A stretch of 12,351 nucleotides of DNA from Bacillota bacterium (GTDB lineage Bacteria > Bacillota_H > UBA994 > UBA5500): NCBI GenBank assembly GCA_012727835.1, contig JAAYGE010000140.1, positions 1 to 12,351 on the forward strand. Direction: 5' to 3'. Both the position numbers and the translations under genes were made by a program. A model generated the notes under the pieces. It made no database searches. It saw only the letters and a program-made list of their open reading frames with translations, and was not told where the DNA came from. Positions 4,823-11,499 of this stretch are shown in pieces (positions within the stretch are counted from its first letter, which is position 1; each line of letters starts with the position of its first letter).

Positions 4823-6667
4823 CTACTTCTTAACATACTTAGCTAAGGTGTCCATTGGATAGACATCCAGAGCCTTGTACCATTCAACTAGCTTGCGGAT
4901 GCGATTTTCTGTATCCGACGGCAGGTAGAGGGGCTGTCGTCCACGAGCGTCGATGATCAATCCACCTATACCGCCCTCGAGACGGGCCTTTAACTCATGG
5001 CCTCGACCAGCACCTACATCGAAACCGCGGGCCGGACGGATTACTACATCGGCAAAACCTTCTGCCAGCGGGATATTGTCAATGCTGCCATAAGGCACCG
5101 ACTTCTCCACTACCTCACCATTAGGCAAGGTGGCTGTTACAGTTACGCAAGCATCGCCTTCTTTGGCTTCGCCAACCGGTGCAATTGCCGTACCCAGACG
5201 GACCAAGCAGTCGCGTTGGAAAACGTCGTTGGCAGCTTCCGGATGTAGGGTGGAAAGAACGCCTAGCTGCGGAGCCATGAAGATACTGTCAACGGTGATG
5301 CGGGTTACACCTTCTGGCTGGAAGGCGTCAAGCATCATAAGTACAGCTTGGATTCGGCGAGGTGCGTGAGACAGAACACCACCAGAACCGATGATCATGC
5401 CGACTTCCATAACGTTAACCAGTGTCTCCCCGGTAGAAGTCTGCTCAAAGGTCTGGCTGATGTCACGAACCTGCTGAATACCGCGTAGACCAACGGCCAG
5501 TTCTTTGTGATGCTCGAAAGCCAAACGCAAAGCTTCGCGAGCCATGGCCTGTTCGATGACCAGATCCTCGAGAGTCTGCGGGATAGTGGTCGGTCGAATC
5601 ATCTTGTTACGGATGCGGTTACGTAGGTCGTGGGGATCGATATCGAAGGGGATCCAACGTAGAATATTTTCAACCCCGGCCTCGGTCAAAACGTTACAGA
5701 TACTGTAGCTCATACCTAAGTTGGCAGACACGGTACGGTTGAATTTCTCCTGGAAGACGGAGAAAACGTCGGTGGTAGCGCCACCAATATCGACACCGAT
5801 AACACTGATTCCTTCTTGTTTTGCCGTGTTCTCGATAATTAAACCAACTGCGCCGGGTGTGGGCATGATAGGTGCATCGGTCCACTTCATCAGCTTATTG
5901 TAACCAGGAGCCTGTGCCATAACGTGCTCCATGAAGAGATTGTGAATTTCATGACGTGCTGGCCCAAGAACTTCCCGCTCCAGTACCGGACGTAGGTTGT
6001 CCACGATACGCAGGTCGGTCTTACTACCTAGAATGTCCTTTACATAGTTGCGTGCATCTTTGTTACCAGCATAAATGATAGGCAGATTGTAACCGATACC
6101 TAGGCGGGGCCGTGGTTCGGCTGCGGCAATTAGCTCGGCAAGCTCAGCAACGTGGCTAATGGTACCACCATCGATACCGCCGGAAACCAGGATCATGTCC
6201 GGGCGTAGCTGGCGGATGCGCTGAATCTTCTGGTGAGGCTGACGCCCGTCGTTAACGGCAATAGCGTCCATAACGATCGCACCTGCACCTAAGGCTGCTC
6301 GCTCAGCACTCTCGGCGGTCATGTTCTTAACCACACCGGCAACCATCATCTGGAGCCCGCCACCAGCGGAACTGGTCGACAGATAGAGGTCAACACCGGT
6401 TTTTTCTTCGGTGCGAGGGTTAATTACTCCACGTCCTTCATCACCAGAAAGGAACTTCTTGCCAACAAGCTCTTCCAGCTCGCGGATAGCGTTACGAACA
6501 CCGATCGTAACGTCTTCGAACGGGGCCTCAACTGTAGTTGGGGCTTCGCCACGGGCGATTAGGCGGAAGACACCATCAACCTCTTCAATTAGGATGGCCT
6601 TGGTTGTGGTACTACCGCAGTCAGTGGCGATGATGGATTTAATTTTGTCTTTATTAAGCTGCGCCAT
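4823..6667 (-). CDS. MutL/GlmL-family ASKHA ATPase (glutamate mutase L-like) with C-terminal extension
   Basis: A 614-aa protein of the MutL/GlmL family. These ASKHA-fold (actin/Hsp70-like) ATPases accompany, and are thought to reactivate, B12-dependent carbon-skeleton mutases and aminomutases. The phosphate-1 motif is IATDCGSTTTKA (residues 13-24). STSSAGGGLQ (97-106) and VSGGIDGG (161-168) follow. Phosphate-2 is IGVDIGGATTDVFSV (290-304), and the adenosine motif is IIGSGGVLSHAP (425-436). Classical GlmL is about 460 aa. Residues about 500-590 here form an extra beta-rich domain ending GLIIDARGRQPLYLP. No GlmS/GlmE, OraS/OraE or other mutase gene is in the window. The ATG at 6667 follows AAAGGAGG by 11 bases. 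The gene has its own promoter near 6791-6819 and is followed by the 372-aa gene. Family membership is secure; the partner and role are not. Confidence 0.93.
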   Translation of the reverse strand: MAQLNKDKIKSIIATDCGSTTTKAILIEEVDGVFRLIARGEAPTTVEAPFEDVTIGVRNAIRELEELVGKKFLSGDEGRGVINPRTEEKTGVDLYLSTSSAGGGLQMMVAGVVKNMTAESAERAALGAGAIVMDAIAVNDGRQPHQKIQRIRQLRPDMILVSGGIDGGTISHVAELAELIAAAEPRPRLGIGYNLPIIYAGNKDARNYVKDILGSKTDLRIVDNLRPVLEREVLGPARHEIHNLFMEHVMAQAPGYNKLMKWTDAPIMPTPGAVGLIIENTAKQEGISVIGVDIGGATTDVFSVFQEKFNRTVSANLGMSYSICNVLTEAGVENILRWIPFDIDPHDLRNRIRNKMIRPTTIPQTLEDLVIEQAMAREALRLAFEHHKELAVGLRGIQQVRDISQTFEQTSTGETLVNVMEVGMIIGSGGVLSHAPRRIQAVLMMLDAFQPEGVTRITVDSIFMAPQLGVLSTLHPEAANDVFQRDCLVRLGTAIAPVGEAKEGDACVTVTATLPNGEVVEKSVPYGSIDNIPLAEGFADVVIRPARGFDVGAGRGHELKARLEGGIGGLIIDARGRQPLYLPSDTENRIRKLVEWYKALDVYPMDTLAKYVKK

Positions 6668-6719
6668 CTTTGTGTTTTCCTCCTTTATCGCAGAATAGGC
6701 GACTATAAATCACCTAATT

Positions 6720-6728
6720 ATTATAACA
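6720..6728 (-). promoter_or_regulatory. Possible second (extended -10) promoter for the MutL-like gene
   Basis: The minus strand reads TGTTATAAT (6728-6720), a perfect extended -10 element, about 53 bases upstream of the ATG. No convincing -35 lies at 16-18 bases. It could be a proximal promoter that works without a -35, or simply an AT-rich leader. Confidence 0.45.
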
Positions 6729-6767
6729 GAGTTTCGAGCAGCACACCGACTAAAAGTAACAAAAATG

Positions 6768-6803
6768 TGCGCAGATGTAACTTGCTGCGCAGTATACGTA
6801 TAC
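6768..6803 (-). promoter_or_regulatory. Two adjacent palindromes overlapping the MutL-like gene promoter (operator-like)
   Basis: TGCGCAG (6768-6774) and CTGCGCA (6785-6791) form a perfect inverted repeat with a 10-base centre. Immediately next to it is a perfect 12-bp palindrome, GTATACGTATAC (6792-6803). Together they cover the predicted -10 box and start point of the promoter at 6791-6819. That layout fits a repressor operator, or a hairpin at the 5' end of the transcript. The binding protein is unknown and not obviously encoded here. Confidence 0.6.
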
Positions 6804-6819
6804 AATATTACCTTTTCAA
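6791..6819 (-). promoter_or_regulatory. Sigma-A promoter of the MutL-like operon
   Basis: On the minus strand TTGAAA (6819-6814), a 17-base spacer and TATACT (6796-6791), each box 5 of 6 to consensus. The start point would be near 6784, giving a leader of roughly 117 bases before the ATG at 6667. Confidence 0.75.
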
Positions 6820-6899
6820 AACCTGAGATGCAATATAAATTGTAGGCAACTTTGCAAAAGGCATTAACAAAACGTTATCATTTTGTAACTTTTTATTCC

Positions 6900-7220
6900 T
6901 TAACCCTTCTTTTGCCTTTTTTGCTTGCGCATCTCAAACTCCCGCTCCTCCAACATGTCCAATAGGAGTTCAATATTGTTGCGGTCGGAAAGTAAATGGG
7001 CATATTCCTCTATGGTAGCTTCATCAAGAATAACGCCAGCTATAGGTGCCAGAAAGAACATTAACTGACTGCCTACAAAAGCTAGCGGTTTACCTATACT
7101 GAAAAAGAAGGCAGCTGGCGTAAACAACTCATACCGGGCAATTATATCTACAACCTTCTTTAACAACTCGTCACGCCGTTCGGGCGATACTGGTAGCGAA
7201 TCATCATATTGACGCGTCAA
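6900..7220 (-). CDS. Small conserved protein of unknown function, paralogue of the product of 3216-3521
   Basis: About 106 aa, not assigned to a known family. It follows the same plan as the protein at 3216-3521: an acidic/amphipathic N-terminal helix (ERRDELLKKVVDIIARY), a strongly hydrophobic centre with PAAFFF, KPLAF and FFLAPIAGVIL (residues 35-65), then LSDR (77-80) and a very basic tail (RKQKRQKKG). The centre is more hydrophobic than in its paralogue and may enter the membrane. The start is uncertain. TTG at 7220 is preceded by AAGGGGGG with 7-base spacing and gives the length matching the paralogue. ATG at 7244 would add 8 residues but has a poor ribosome site. It follows the membrane-protein gene closely and is probably co-transcribed with it. 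No clear terminator follows. Confidence 0.8.
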   Translation of the reverse strand: MTRQYDDSLPVSPERRDELLKKVVDIIARYELFTPAAFFFSIGKPLAFVGSQLMFFLAPIAGVILDEATIEEYAHLLSDRNNIELLLDMLEEREFEMRKQKRQKKG

Positions 7221-7235
7221 ATGCTTTCCCCCCTT
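7218..7235 (-). promoter_or_regulatory. Ribosome binding site favouring a TTG start
   Basis: AAGGGGGG (7235-7228), 7 bases, then TTG (7220-7218). The alternative ATG at 7244 has only a weak CGGG upstream. Confidence 0.5.
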
Positions 7236-7257
7236 ATAACCCATACAACCCGACGGA

Positions 7258-7725
7258 TCAATCATATAATGCGTCCATGTTCTCAGTAATAATTCGTTTG
7301 ATAGCCTCTGCGTCCGCATCACCAAAATATACAAACTGGGACTTGAGAAGACGCTCCCGCATCCGGCGGGGATGGTAATTCAAATGCACTCCATCATGAA
7401 AAATGCGGTAATCTTTAAAGGCAGTCCATCTACGAAAAACAGGAGCATTGATGCCCGTTTTTACTTCTAACCCCTTTTCATAGAGCCGATAGTGATTGGG
7501 GAAAAGAAAAGAGGAAAAGGAACCTATACTGACAGCAAAGGCAAGGATGCCAGCAAACAGGTCAAAAGCGTACCACACCAGGGCGCTGAAAAGGAAAGTG
7601 CTAATTATTAGGATGGCCGTTTTCCGTTTTTCCTGCAGATAGGGACGTACTTCCCAGCTCATTAACTCTTTTCCACGCCTCTTAATTTCCTGCTCCATGT
7701 TCTTGTTATCTGCTGCTTTTGCCAT
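7258..7725 (-). CDS. Membrane protein with two N-terminal helices and a PH-like C-terminal domain; function unknown
   Basis: A 155-aa protein. Residues 1-35 are charged and cytoplasmic in character. Two hydrophobic segments follow (about 36-52 and 54-74), forming a helical hairpin that would leave both ends on the same side. The remainder (about 76-150) is soluble, with YRLYEKGLEVKTG, an arginine-tryptophan pair, FKDYRIFHDGVHLNYHP and a final helix DADAEAIKRIITENM. This two-helix plus PH-like barrel layout resembles YcxB-like/bacterial PH-domain membrane proteins. The assignment is by architecture only. The ATG at 7725 has an excellent AAGGAGGAGG site. Its stop is 37 bases before the preferred start of the small protein gene downstream, suggesting one transcript. 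A weak TTTACC-16-TATAGG upstream is the only promoter candidate seen. Confidence 0.88.
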   Translation of the reverse strand: MAKAADNKNMEQEIKRRGKELMSWEVRPYLQEKRKTAILIISTFLFSALVWYAFDLFAGILAFAVSIGSFSSFLFPNHYRLYEKGLEVKTGINAPVFRRWTAFKDYRIFHDGVHLNYHPRRMRERLLKSQFVYFGDADAEAIKRIITENMDALYD

Positions 7726-7844
7726 GCTGCCTCCTCCTTAATCCGAGATTAGTTTACCCAGGGAGCTACCAACAATGAATTATTCCAACCTATATTATTC
7801 GTTACCTACTGGTAAAATCCTTGCCGCGGCTAAGATTAGACTCT

Positions 7845-7884
7845 AAAACAGCTGCAGGCCCAGAGATATGTCTGGGCCTGCAGC
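7845..7884 (-). terminator. Intrinsic terminator of the D-cysteine desulfhydrase/C26/P1 operon
   Basis: Positions 7851-7864 and 7871-7884 form a perfect 14-bp GC-rich stem with a 6-base loop, followed on the minus strand by TGTTTTAGAG. It lies 10 bases after the stop codon of the P1 peptidase gene. The T-run is short but the stem is very strong. Confidence 0.88.
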
Positions 7885-7894
7885 CCGTCTAAAA

Positions 7895-8995
7895 TTACAA
7901 GCGGCCATAGCGCTTTAACAGCTCCACTACGCGATCAATGGGTAAGGCTGGTACCACATGATCATCCCGCCCCACTACCGTATGGGCTCGGAACAGGGAG
8001 TTAAGCACCGCTTCTTCCACCGCTTCTATGGTGGCTTGGAACAATTGGGTCATCAGTTGGCCATTTTCCAGCAGCCCACCATCCTGACGTTCGCCCGGCT
8101 GGCTGGAATGGGGCTGGGGCAGGGTTGTTGAAAAGGCGATTGCGAAGTCACCGCTGCCATTGGAAGCGATACCACCGGTGCGAGCTAAGCCAAAGGGAGC
8201 CCGCTTAGCCAAACGCAATAACTGACGCGACTTCAAAGGCGCATCGGTTGCTATTATGATCATGATCGAGCCATCATTGGGTTTCTCTTCTTTATATTCG
8301 GCCAATTCCCGTCCCACCGGCACACCGGCTATCGTTAGGTGGCGCCGAGAACCAAAGTTGGATAAGACTAAGGCTCCGACTGTAAAGCCACCCATTTCCG
8401 CCGTCAGCACCCGCGAAGCAGTACCTATGCCGCCTTTGAAACCAAAGGCCACCCTGCCGGTGCCGGCACCGCCCGCCCCTTCTGCTACTGGCCCGCCACT
8501 GGCACTCTGCAATGCCTGCCACACATGCTCCTCCTGCACGTGGCGGCCCTGCCCATCATTTAGATGACCATCATTGCACTCACCTACCACCACATTTACC
8601 GTGCTGGTGGTGATACCAATATCCTTAGATTGTAACAACATATAACTAATCAAAGCATCGGCCACTTTAGGCGCATTAAGGGTACTGGTCAATAGGATGG
8701 GCGTCTCCAATTGTCCCAGCTCCTGCAATTGGGGTAAGCCGATGGACTTGCCGAACCCATTAATTACATAGGCGGCTGCCTCTAGCTTGCGCAGGAAGCA
8801 GTTACCCTCTTGAGGAATAATAGCCGTTACTCCCGTACGGGCTGGGCCCCTACCCGGCTGCAAAGGACCGGAGCCGAAACTAACTGTGGCATGCCCCACC
8901 CGCACCCCGGCCACGTCGGTGATGGCATTATGGGGGCCGGTAGGCAACTCACCGAGTACTAAGCCGATATCCCTTACGCGTGGACGGGCTTCCAT
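7895..8995 (-). CDS. P1-family (DmpA-like) aminopeptidase/amidase, self-processing
   Basis: A 366-aa member of peptidase family S58/P1 (DmpA, BapA). These are Ntn-like hydrolases that cleave their own chain and release N-terminal amino acids from peptides, amides or esters, some acting on D-Ala or beta-Ala substrates. The N-terminal RVRDIGLVLGELPTGPHNAITDV is a family hallmark. GECNDGHLND (residues 138-147) and GRVAFGFKGGIGTASR (180-195) match the substrate-site regions. DGSIMIIIATDAPL (241-254) contains the Gly-Ser self-cleavage site, making Ser243 the predicted nucleophile of the small subunit. The length fits (DmpA is about 375 aa). No signal peptide is visible, so it is cytoplasmic. The ATG overlaps the stop of the C26 gene by one base (TAATG) with GGGAGGGTAGG upstream, so translation is coupled. 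The exact substrate cannot be told. Confidence 0.93.
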   Translation of the reverse strand: MEARPRVRDIGLVLGELPTGPHNAITDVAGVRVGHATVSFGSGPLQPGRGPARTGVTAIIPQEGNCFLRKLEAAAYVINGFGKSIGLPQLQELGQLETPILLTSTLNAPKVADALISYMLLQSKDIGITTSTVNVVVGECNDGHLNDGQGRHVQEEHVWQALQSASGGPVAEGAGGAGTGRVAFGFKGGIGTASRVLTAEMGGFTVGALVLSNFGSRRHLTIAGVPVGRELAEYKEEKPNDGSIMIIIATDAPLKSRQLLRLAKRAPFGLARTGGIASNGSGDFAIAFSTTLPQPHSSQPGERQDGGLLENGQLMTQLFQATIEAVEEAVLNSLFRAHTVVGRDDHVVPALPIDRVVELLKRYGRL

Positions 8996-9708
8996 TACCT
9001 ACCCTCCCGGGCGGCTTGCACAAAGGCGGCAAATAGGGAATCGTAGTTCTTAACCTGATTCCACATACCTTCTGGATGCCATAGCACGCCAATTACAAAC
9101 CGATGGCTTTGACTTTCAATAGCTTCAATTACTCCGTCTTGCGCATGGGCCGATGCGATAAAACCGGGAGCCACTTTAGCCACCGCCTGATGATGGAAAG
9201 AGTTCACCGCCAGTTCTTCCGTTTCAAAAATTGCAGCCAGCTTAGTTCCCGGGGCAATACGCACTGTGTGGCTTGGATACCAGCGGGGTTGGTCCTGGCC
9301 ATGCTTTAAAACCTGGGGCAGAGCCCGGCGCAGGTCTTGGTGCAAAGTCCCACCGGCTACCACGTTCAACACTTGCTCACCGCGGCAAATGCCTAAGAGG
9401 GGTTTGTCCAGGTCTAGGATCAGCTGCACCAGCCGACTTTCATAGATATCCATCAGCGGGTTAACATTGCCCAGCTCGGGCACCGGCTGCTCCCCGAAAT
9501 ATTGGGGGTCCATGTCGGGACCGCCGGATACGAGCAAGCCATCGATCAATTGGGCATGTTCCTTTGTTATATCTTCCGAGTCTACCGCCGGCAATAATAC
9601 GGGAACACCGCCCGCCTTTAGCACGGCTTGAATATAGGTTTCATTTTGTCGTTGGCGTTCTTCTTTGAAGTCGACAAAACAGGTGATACCTATAATCGGT
9701 TGTTTCAT
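8995..9708 (-). CDS. Gamma-glutamyl hydrolase-like class I glutamine amidotransferase (peptidase C26, PuuD-like)
   Basis: A 237-aa stand-alone glutaminase-fold enzyme of the C26/PuuD group, which hydrolyses gamma-glutamyl amides such as gamma-glutamyl-GABA. LLVSGGPDMDP (residues 58-68) is the oxyanion loop. LGICRGEQVLNV (105-116) is the nucleophile elbow with Cys108, and FVIGVLWHPEG (204-214) supplies His211 and Glu213, completing the Cys-His-Glu triad. Length and motif order are normal for the family. The ATG at 9708 overlaps the upstream gene's TGA by four bases (ATGA), with GGGAGGGTAG upstream. No other putrescine-pathway (Puu) genes are present, so the substrate may be another gamma-glutamyl compound. 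The neighbours suggest general amino-acid or peptide salvage. Confidence 0.92.
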   Translation of the reverse strand: MKQPIIGITCFVDFKEERQRQNETYIQAVLKAGGVPVLLPAVDSEDITKEHAQLIDGLLVSGGPDMDPQYFGEQPVPELGNVNPLMDIYESRLVQLILDLDKPLLGICRGEQVLNVVAGGTLHQDLRRALPQVLKHGQDQPRWYPSHTVRIAPGTKLAAIFETEELAVNSFHHQAVAKVAPGFIASAHAQDGVIEAIESQSHRFVIGVLWHPEGMWNQVKNYDSLFAAFVQAAREGR

Positions 9709-10703
9709 ATCTTACTACCCTCCCAGAAGATTTGGTCGGCAAACAAAGCGGGACTACCTCCCGTATGCCAGAACAGAACATTGCTACCTTCCGGCCAGCG
9801 GCCCGCCCTCACCTCATGAATTAGGCCGGCAACGGCCTTTGCCGTATAAACCGGGTCGATAATCAACCCCTCCGTTCGTGCCAGCAGTTCTAGGGCCTCT
9901 TGCGACTGGGGTGTGGGAATGCCATAGCCTTCTCCCACGCAATTGTCGAGTACTTGCACTCGCTCCGTCGGATCCACCTGGCAGTCAAGCAGAGACAAGA
10001 CCAATTTACTGATCTTAGTCACAATCGGCTCCAGGTTTTCGCGGGTGCGACTGACGCTGACACCGACAACCTCCGTTGGCAGATGGTGCAAGATGGTGCC
10101 GGCCAAAAGTCCGGCTTGTGTTCCACCGGAGCCACTGGCATGGACAAAGGCGTAAAACTGCAAACCTAAAGCATCGGCCTGCTGCAGCAATTCCCTTACT
10201 GCGTAAACGTATCCCATAGCTCCCAAGGAATTGGAACCGCCCAGAGGGATAATATAGGGCCTACGCCCCTGGGCCTGCAACTCATTGGCCAATTTCGACA
10301 TTTCCCGGGCAATATCATCAATTTCTTCTGGGTTGCGCCAGTGCAAATGGGCCCCCAGCAACTCATCCAGCAGCAGGTTGCCTTGCCGGAGGTCGAACTC
10401 GGTGCTCTTAAATACCAGGTGGCACTGCATTCCCAATTTGGCTGCCGCACCGGCTGTCATTCGACAGTGATTACTCTGGGGACCACCGGTGGTAATCAGG
10501 GTATCACAGCCCTGTCGCAGCGCGTCGGCCAGTAAAAACTCCAGCTTACGGGCCTTATTGCCCCCTAAAGTTAAACCACTATTATCGTCCCGTTTAATCC
10601 AAATGTTCACCTTCCCACCTAGAGCCTCAGAAAACCGGGGGGCCGGCTGTAAGGCGGTAGGTAAGGTTGCTAATTCGACCCGCGGGAATTTGGCTAAGTA
10701 CAT
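9705..10703 (-). CDS. PLP-dependent D-cysteine desulfhydrase / ACC deaminase family enzyme
   Basis: A 332-aa fold-type II PLP enzyme. LTLGGNKARKLEFLL (residues 45-59) carries the PLP Schiff-base Lys50. GGPQSNHCRMTAGAA (73-87) holds the conserved QSNH, SGSGGTQAG (190-198) is the phosphate-binding loop, and DPVYTAKAVAGLI (283-295) and HTGGSPALF (313-321) close the protein. The HTGG motif points to D-cysteine desulfhydrase (D-Cys to pyruvate, sulfide and ammonia), because ACC deaminases usually have HLGG. I infer this from the motif, and other D-amino-acid lyases are possible. The ATG at 10703 is chosen for its AAGGAGGT at 7 bases. It is the first gene of a coupled three-gene operon, overlapping the C26 gene by four bases. 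A palindrome lies 22 bases upstream. Confidence 0.92.
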   Translation of the reverse strand: MYLAKFPRVELATLPTALQPAPRFSEALGGKVNIWIKRDDNSGLTLGGNKARKLEFLLADALRQGCDTLITTGGPQSNHCRMTAGAAAKLGMQCHLVFKSTEFDLRQGNLLLDELLGAHLHWRNPEEIDDIAREMSKLANELQAQGRRPYIIPLGGSNSLGAMGYVYAVRELLQQADALGLQFYAFVHASGSGGTQAGLLAGTILHHLPTEVVGVSVSRTRENLEPIVTKISKLVLSLLDCQVDPTERVQVLDNCVGEGYGIPTPQSQEALELLARTEGLIIDPVYTAKAVAGLIHEVRAGRWPEGSNVLFWHTGGSPALFADQIFWEGSKI

Positions 10704-10718
10704 ATCTATAACCTCCTT
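10701..10718 (-). promoter_or_regulatory. Ribosome binding site fixing the start of the PLP enzyme
   Basis: AAGGAGGT (10718-10711) and 7 bases precede the ATG at 10703. This rejects a 21-residue longer reading that begins at 10766 and runs through the palindrome. Confidence 0.85.
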
Positions 10719-10725
10719 ATAATTA

Positions 10726-10743
10726 GGGTGTAAATCTACACCC
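10726..10743 (-). repeat. Perfect inverted repeat in the leader of the PLP enzyme operon
   Basis: GGGTGTA (10726-10732) and TACACCC (10737-10743) around a 4-base centre form an 18-base palindrome, 22 bases upstream of the ATG and 7 bases from the Shine-Dalgarno. It may be a repressor operator or a 5' UTR hairpin affecting translation. No convincing promoter was found in the 10704-10817 gap; the nearest boxes would put the start point on top of the ATG. Confidence 0.6.
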
Positions 10744-10784
10744 ATCACCCATGAGATTCGGCACACCCAACTTTTTTCCTGCGC

Positions 10785-10816
10785 AAATTAAAAAAAAGAC
10801 CCCATCCTCCGGGGTC
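10785..10816 (-). terminator. Intrinsic terminator of the ndoAI-ndoA operon
   Basis: On the minus strand GACCCC (10816-10811), a 7-base loop and GGGGTC (10803-10798) are followed by an unbroken T8-like run, TTTTTTTTAATTT. It begins two bases after the toxin stop codon. Confidence 0.93.
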
Positions 10817-10817
10817 C

Positions 10818-11165
10818 CTAAAAGGGAATAAGGCCAAGGCTTATTTCTAGGGCCTCATTAACGCGTTCCATTATTTCCGGTTCCAAGTGGGCCACCTTCT
10901 GAGCTAACCGTTGTTTATCAATCGTGCGTATCTGCTCCAAGAGAATGACCGAATCCTTTTCTAAGCTACTTTCGGCAGCACTTATTTCCACGTGGGTAGG
11001 CAACTTGCCTTTATCAATCTGGGAAGTAATCGCCGCTACTATCACCGTCGGGCTATATTTGTTGCCCACGTTATTTTGTATCACCAGCACCGGCCGCATG
11101 CCCCCTTGCTCGGACCCGATGACGGGGTTCAGGTCGGCAAAGAAGACATCACCGCGCTTAATCAT
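10818..11165 (-). CDS. ndoA: NdoA/EndoA, MazF-type mRNA interferase toxin
   Basis: A 115-aa MazF/PemK-family endoribonuclease, very close to Bacillus subtilis EndoA in length and wording. [20 protein letters not shown] opens the protein and [13 protein letters not shown] follows. AAITSQ (44-49), KLPTHVEI (54-61) and [17 protein letters not shown] (71-87) are family blocks. By comparison with the MazF family, the catalytic pair is Arg24 and Thr47. It cleaves single-stranded mRNA at a short specific motif (UACAU for B. subtilis EndoA). The ATG at 11165 shares one base with the antitoxin's TGA (TGATG). The site upstream is poor, so translation probably depends on coupling to the antitoxin. The longer reading from 11201 lies within the antitoxin gene and is rejected. 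Confidence 0.96.
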   Translation of the reverse strand: MIKRGDVFFADLNPVIGSEQGGMRPVLVIQNNVGNKYSPTVIVAAITSQIDKGKLPTHVEISAAESSLEKDSVILLEQIRTIDKQRLAQKVAHLEPEIMERVNEALEISLGLIPF

Positions 11166-11446
11166 CACGTTTTCTTTGCACCAATTGGTGGGCGATGCCA
11201 ATATCTTTCGACCTCGTTCTCGGCGGGGAGAGCCTCTTCCGCCAAAGCCAGATTAGTACGAGCCATCTCTTGATACCCTTTTTTCAGTTGCTCTCTAATC
11301 CGCTGCTTCTTTATCTCTTGCAGATACATATGCATCGCCTCACGAATTAGTTCGCTCCGGTTGCGATTCTCTAAGGCAACAATCCCGTCAACCTCAGCCA
11401 ATAGAGAATCGGGCAAACTAATCATGATTCTTCTCGTCTGCGCCAA
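11165..11446 (-). CDS. ndoAI: NdoAI/EndoAI, ribbon-helix-helix antitoxin
   Basis: A 93-aa antitoxin, the same size as B. subtilis EndoAI. Residues about 5-44 form the ribbon-helix-helix DNA-binding fold: the strand [12 protein letters not shown], then [18 protein letters not shown]. The C-terminal part, with [16 protein letters not shown], matches the toxin-binding tail of the family. The preferred start is TTG at 11446, preceded by GGGGGGTG. An in-frame ATG at 11425 would remove the first strand and is unlikely. It has a strong promoter and is co-transcribed and coupled with ndoA. It probably binds its own promoter, as known for relatives. The alr-ndoAI-ndoA order is conserved in Bacillota. 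Confidence 0.93.
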   Translation of the reverse strand: MAQTRRIMISLPDSLLAEVDGIVALENRNRSELIREAMHMYLQEIKKQRIREQLKKGYQEMARTNLALAEEALPAENEVERYWHRPPIGAKKT

Positions 11447-11499
11447 GCCTACACCCCCCTAGATATATGCGGGTAATGCGTGATGAACAGCTATACTAG

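Noticed and set aside
3886..5369. Several plus-strand open frames of 80-120 codons opposite the ATPase and 372-aa genes
   Set aside because: They are antisense shadows of strongly conserved genes, lack ribosome sites, and give low-complexity proteins.
6867..6886. ACAAAA/TTTTGT inverted repeat after the small gene as a terminator
   Set aside because: The stem is only 6 mostly A-T pairs with an 8-base loop and no proper T-run after it; too weak to call.
7221..7334. N-terminal extension of the small protein back to 7334
   Set aside because: It would overlap the upstream membrane-protein gene by 77 bases in another frame, has no ribosome site, and is not matched in the paralogue.
8256..8567. 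Plus-strand 103-codon open frame inside the P1 peptidase gene
   Set aside because: Antisense shadow, proline- and alanine-rich from the GC-rich opposite strand, no ribosome site.
10704..10738. TTTACA-17-TTATAG as a promoter for the PLP enzyme operon (minus strand)
   Set aside because: Its start point would fall at or after the ATG, and the ribosome site lies in the spacer, so it cannot make the observed mRNA.
10704..10766. N-terminal extension of the PLP enzyme back to 10766
   Set aside because: It runs through the palindrome and the Shine-Dalgarno; the ATG at 10703 is ideally placed.
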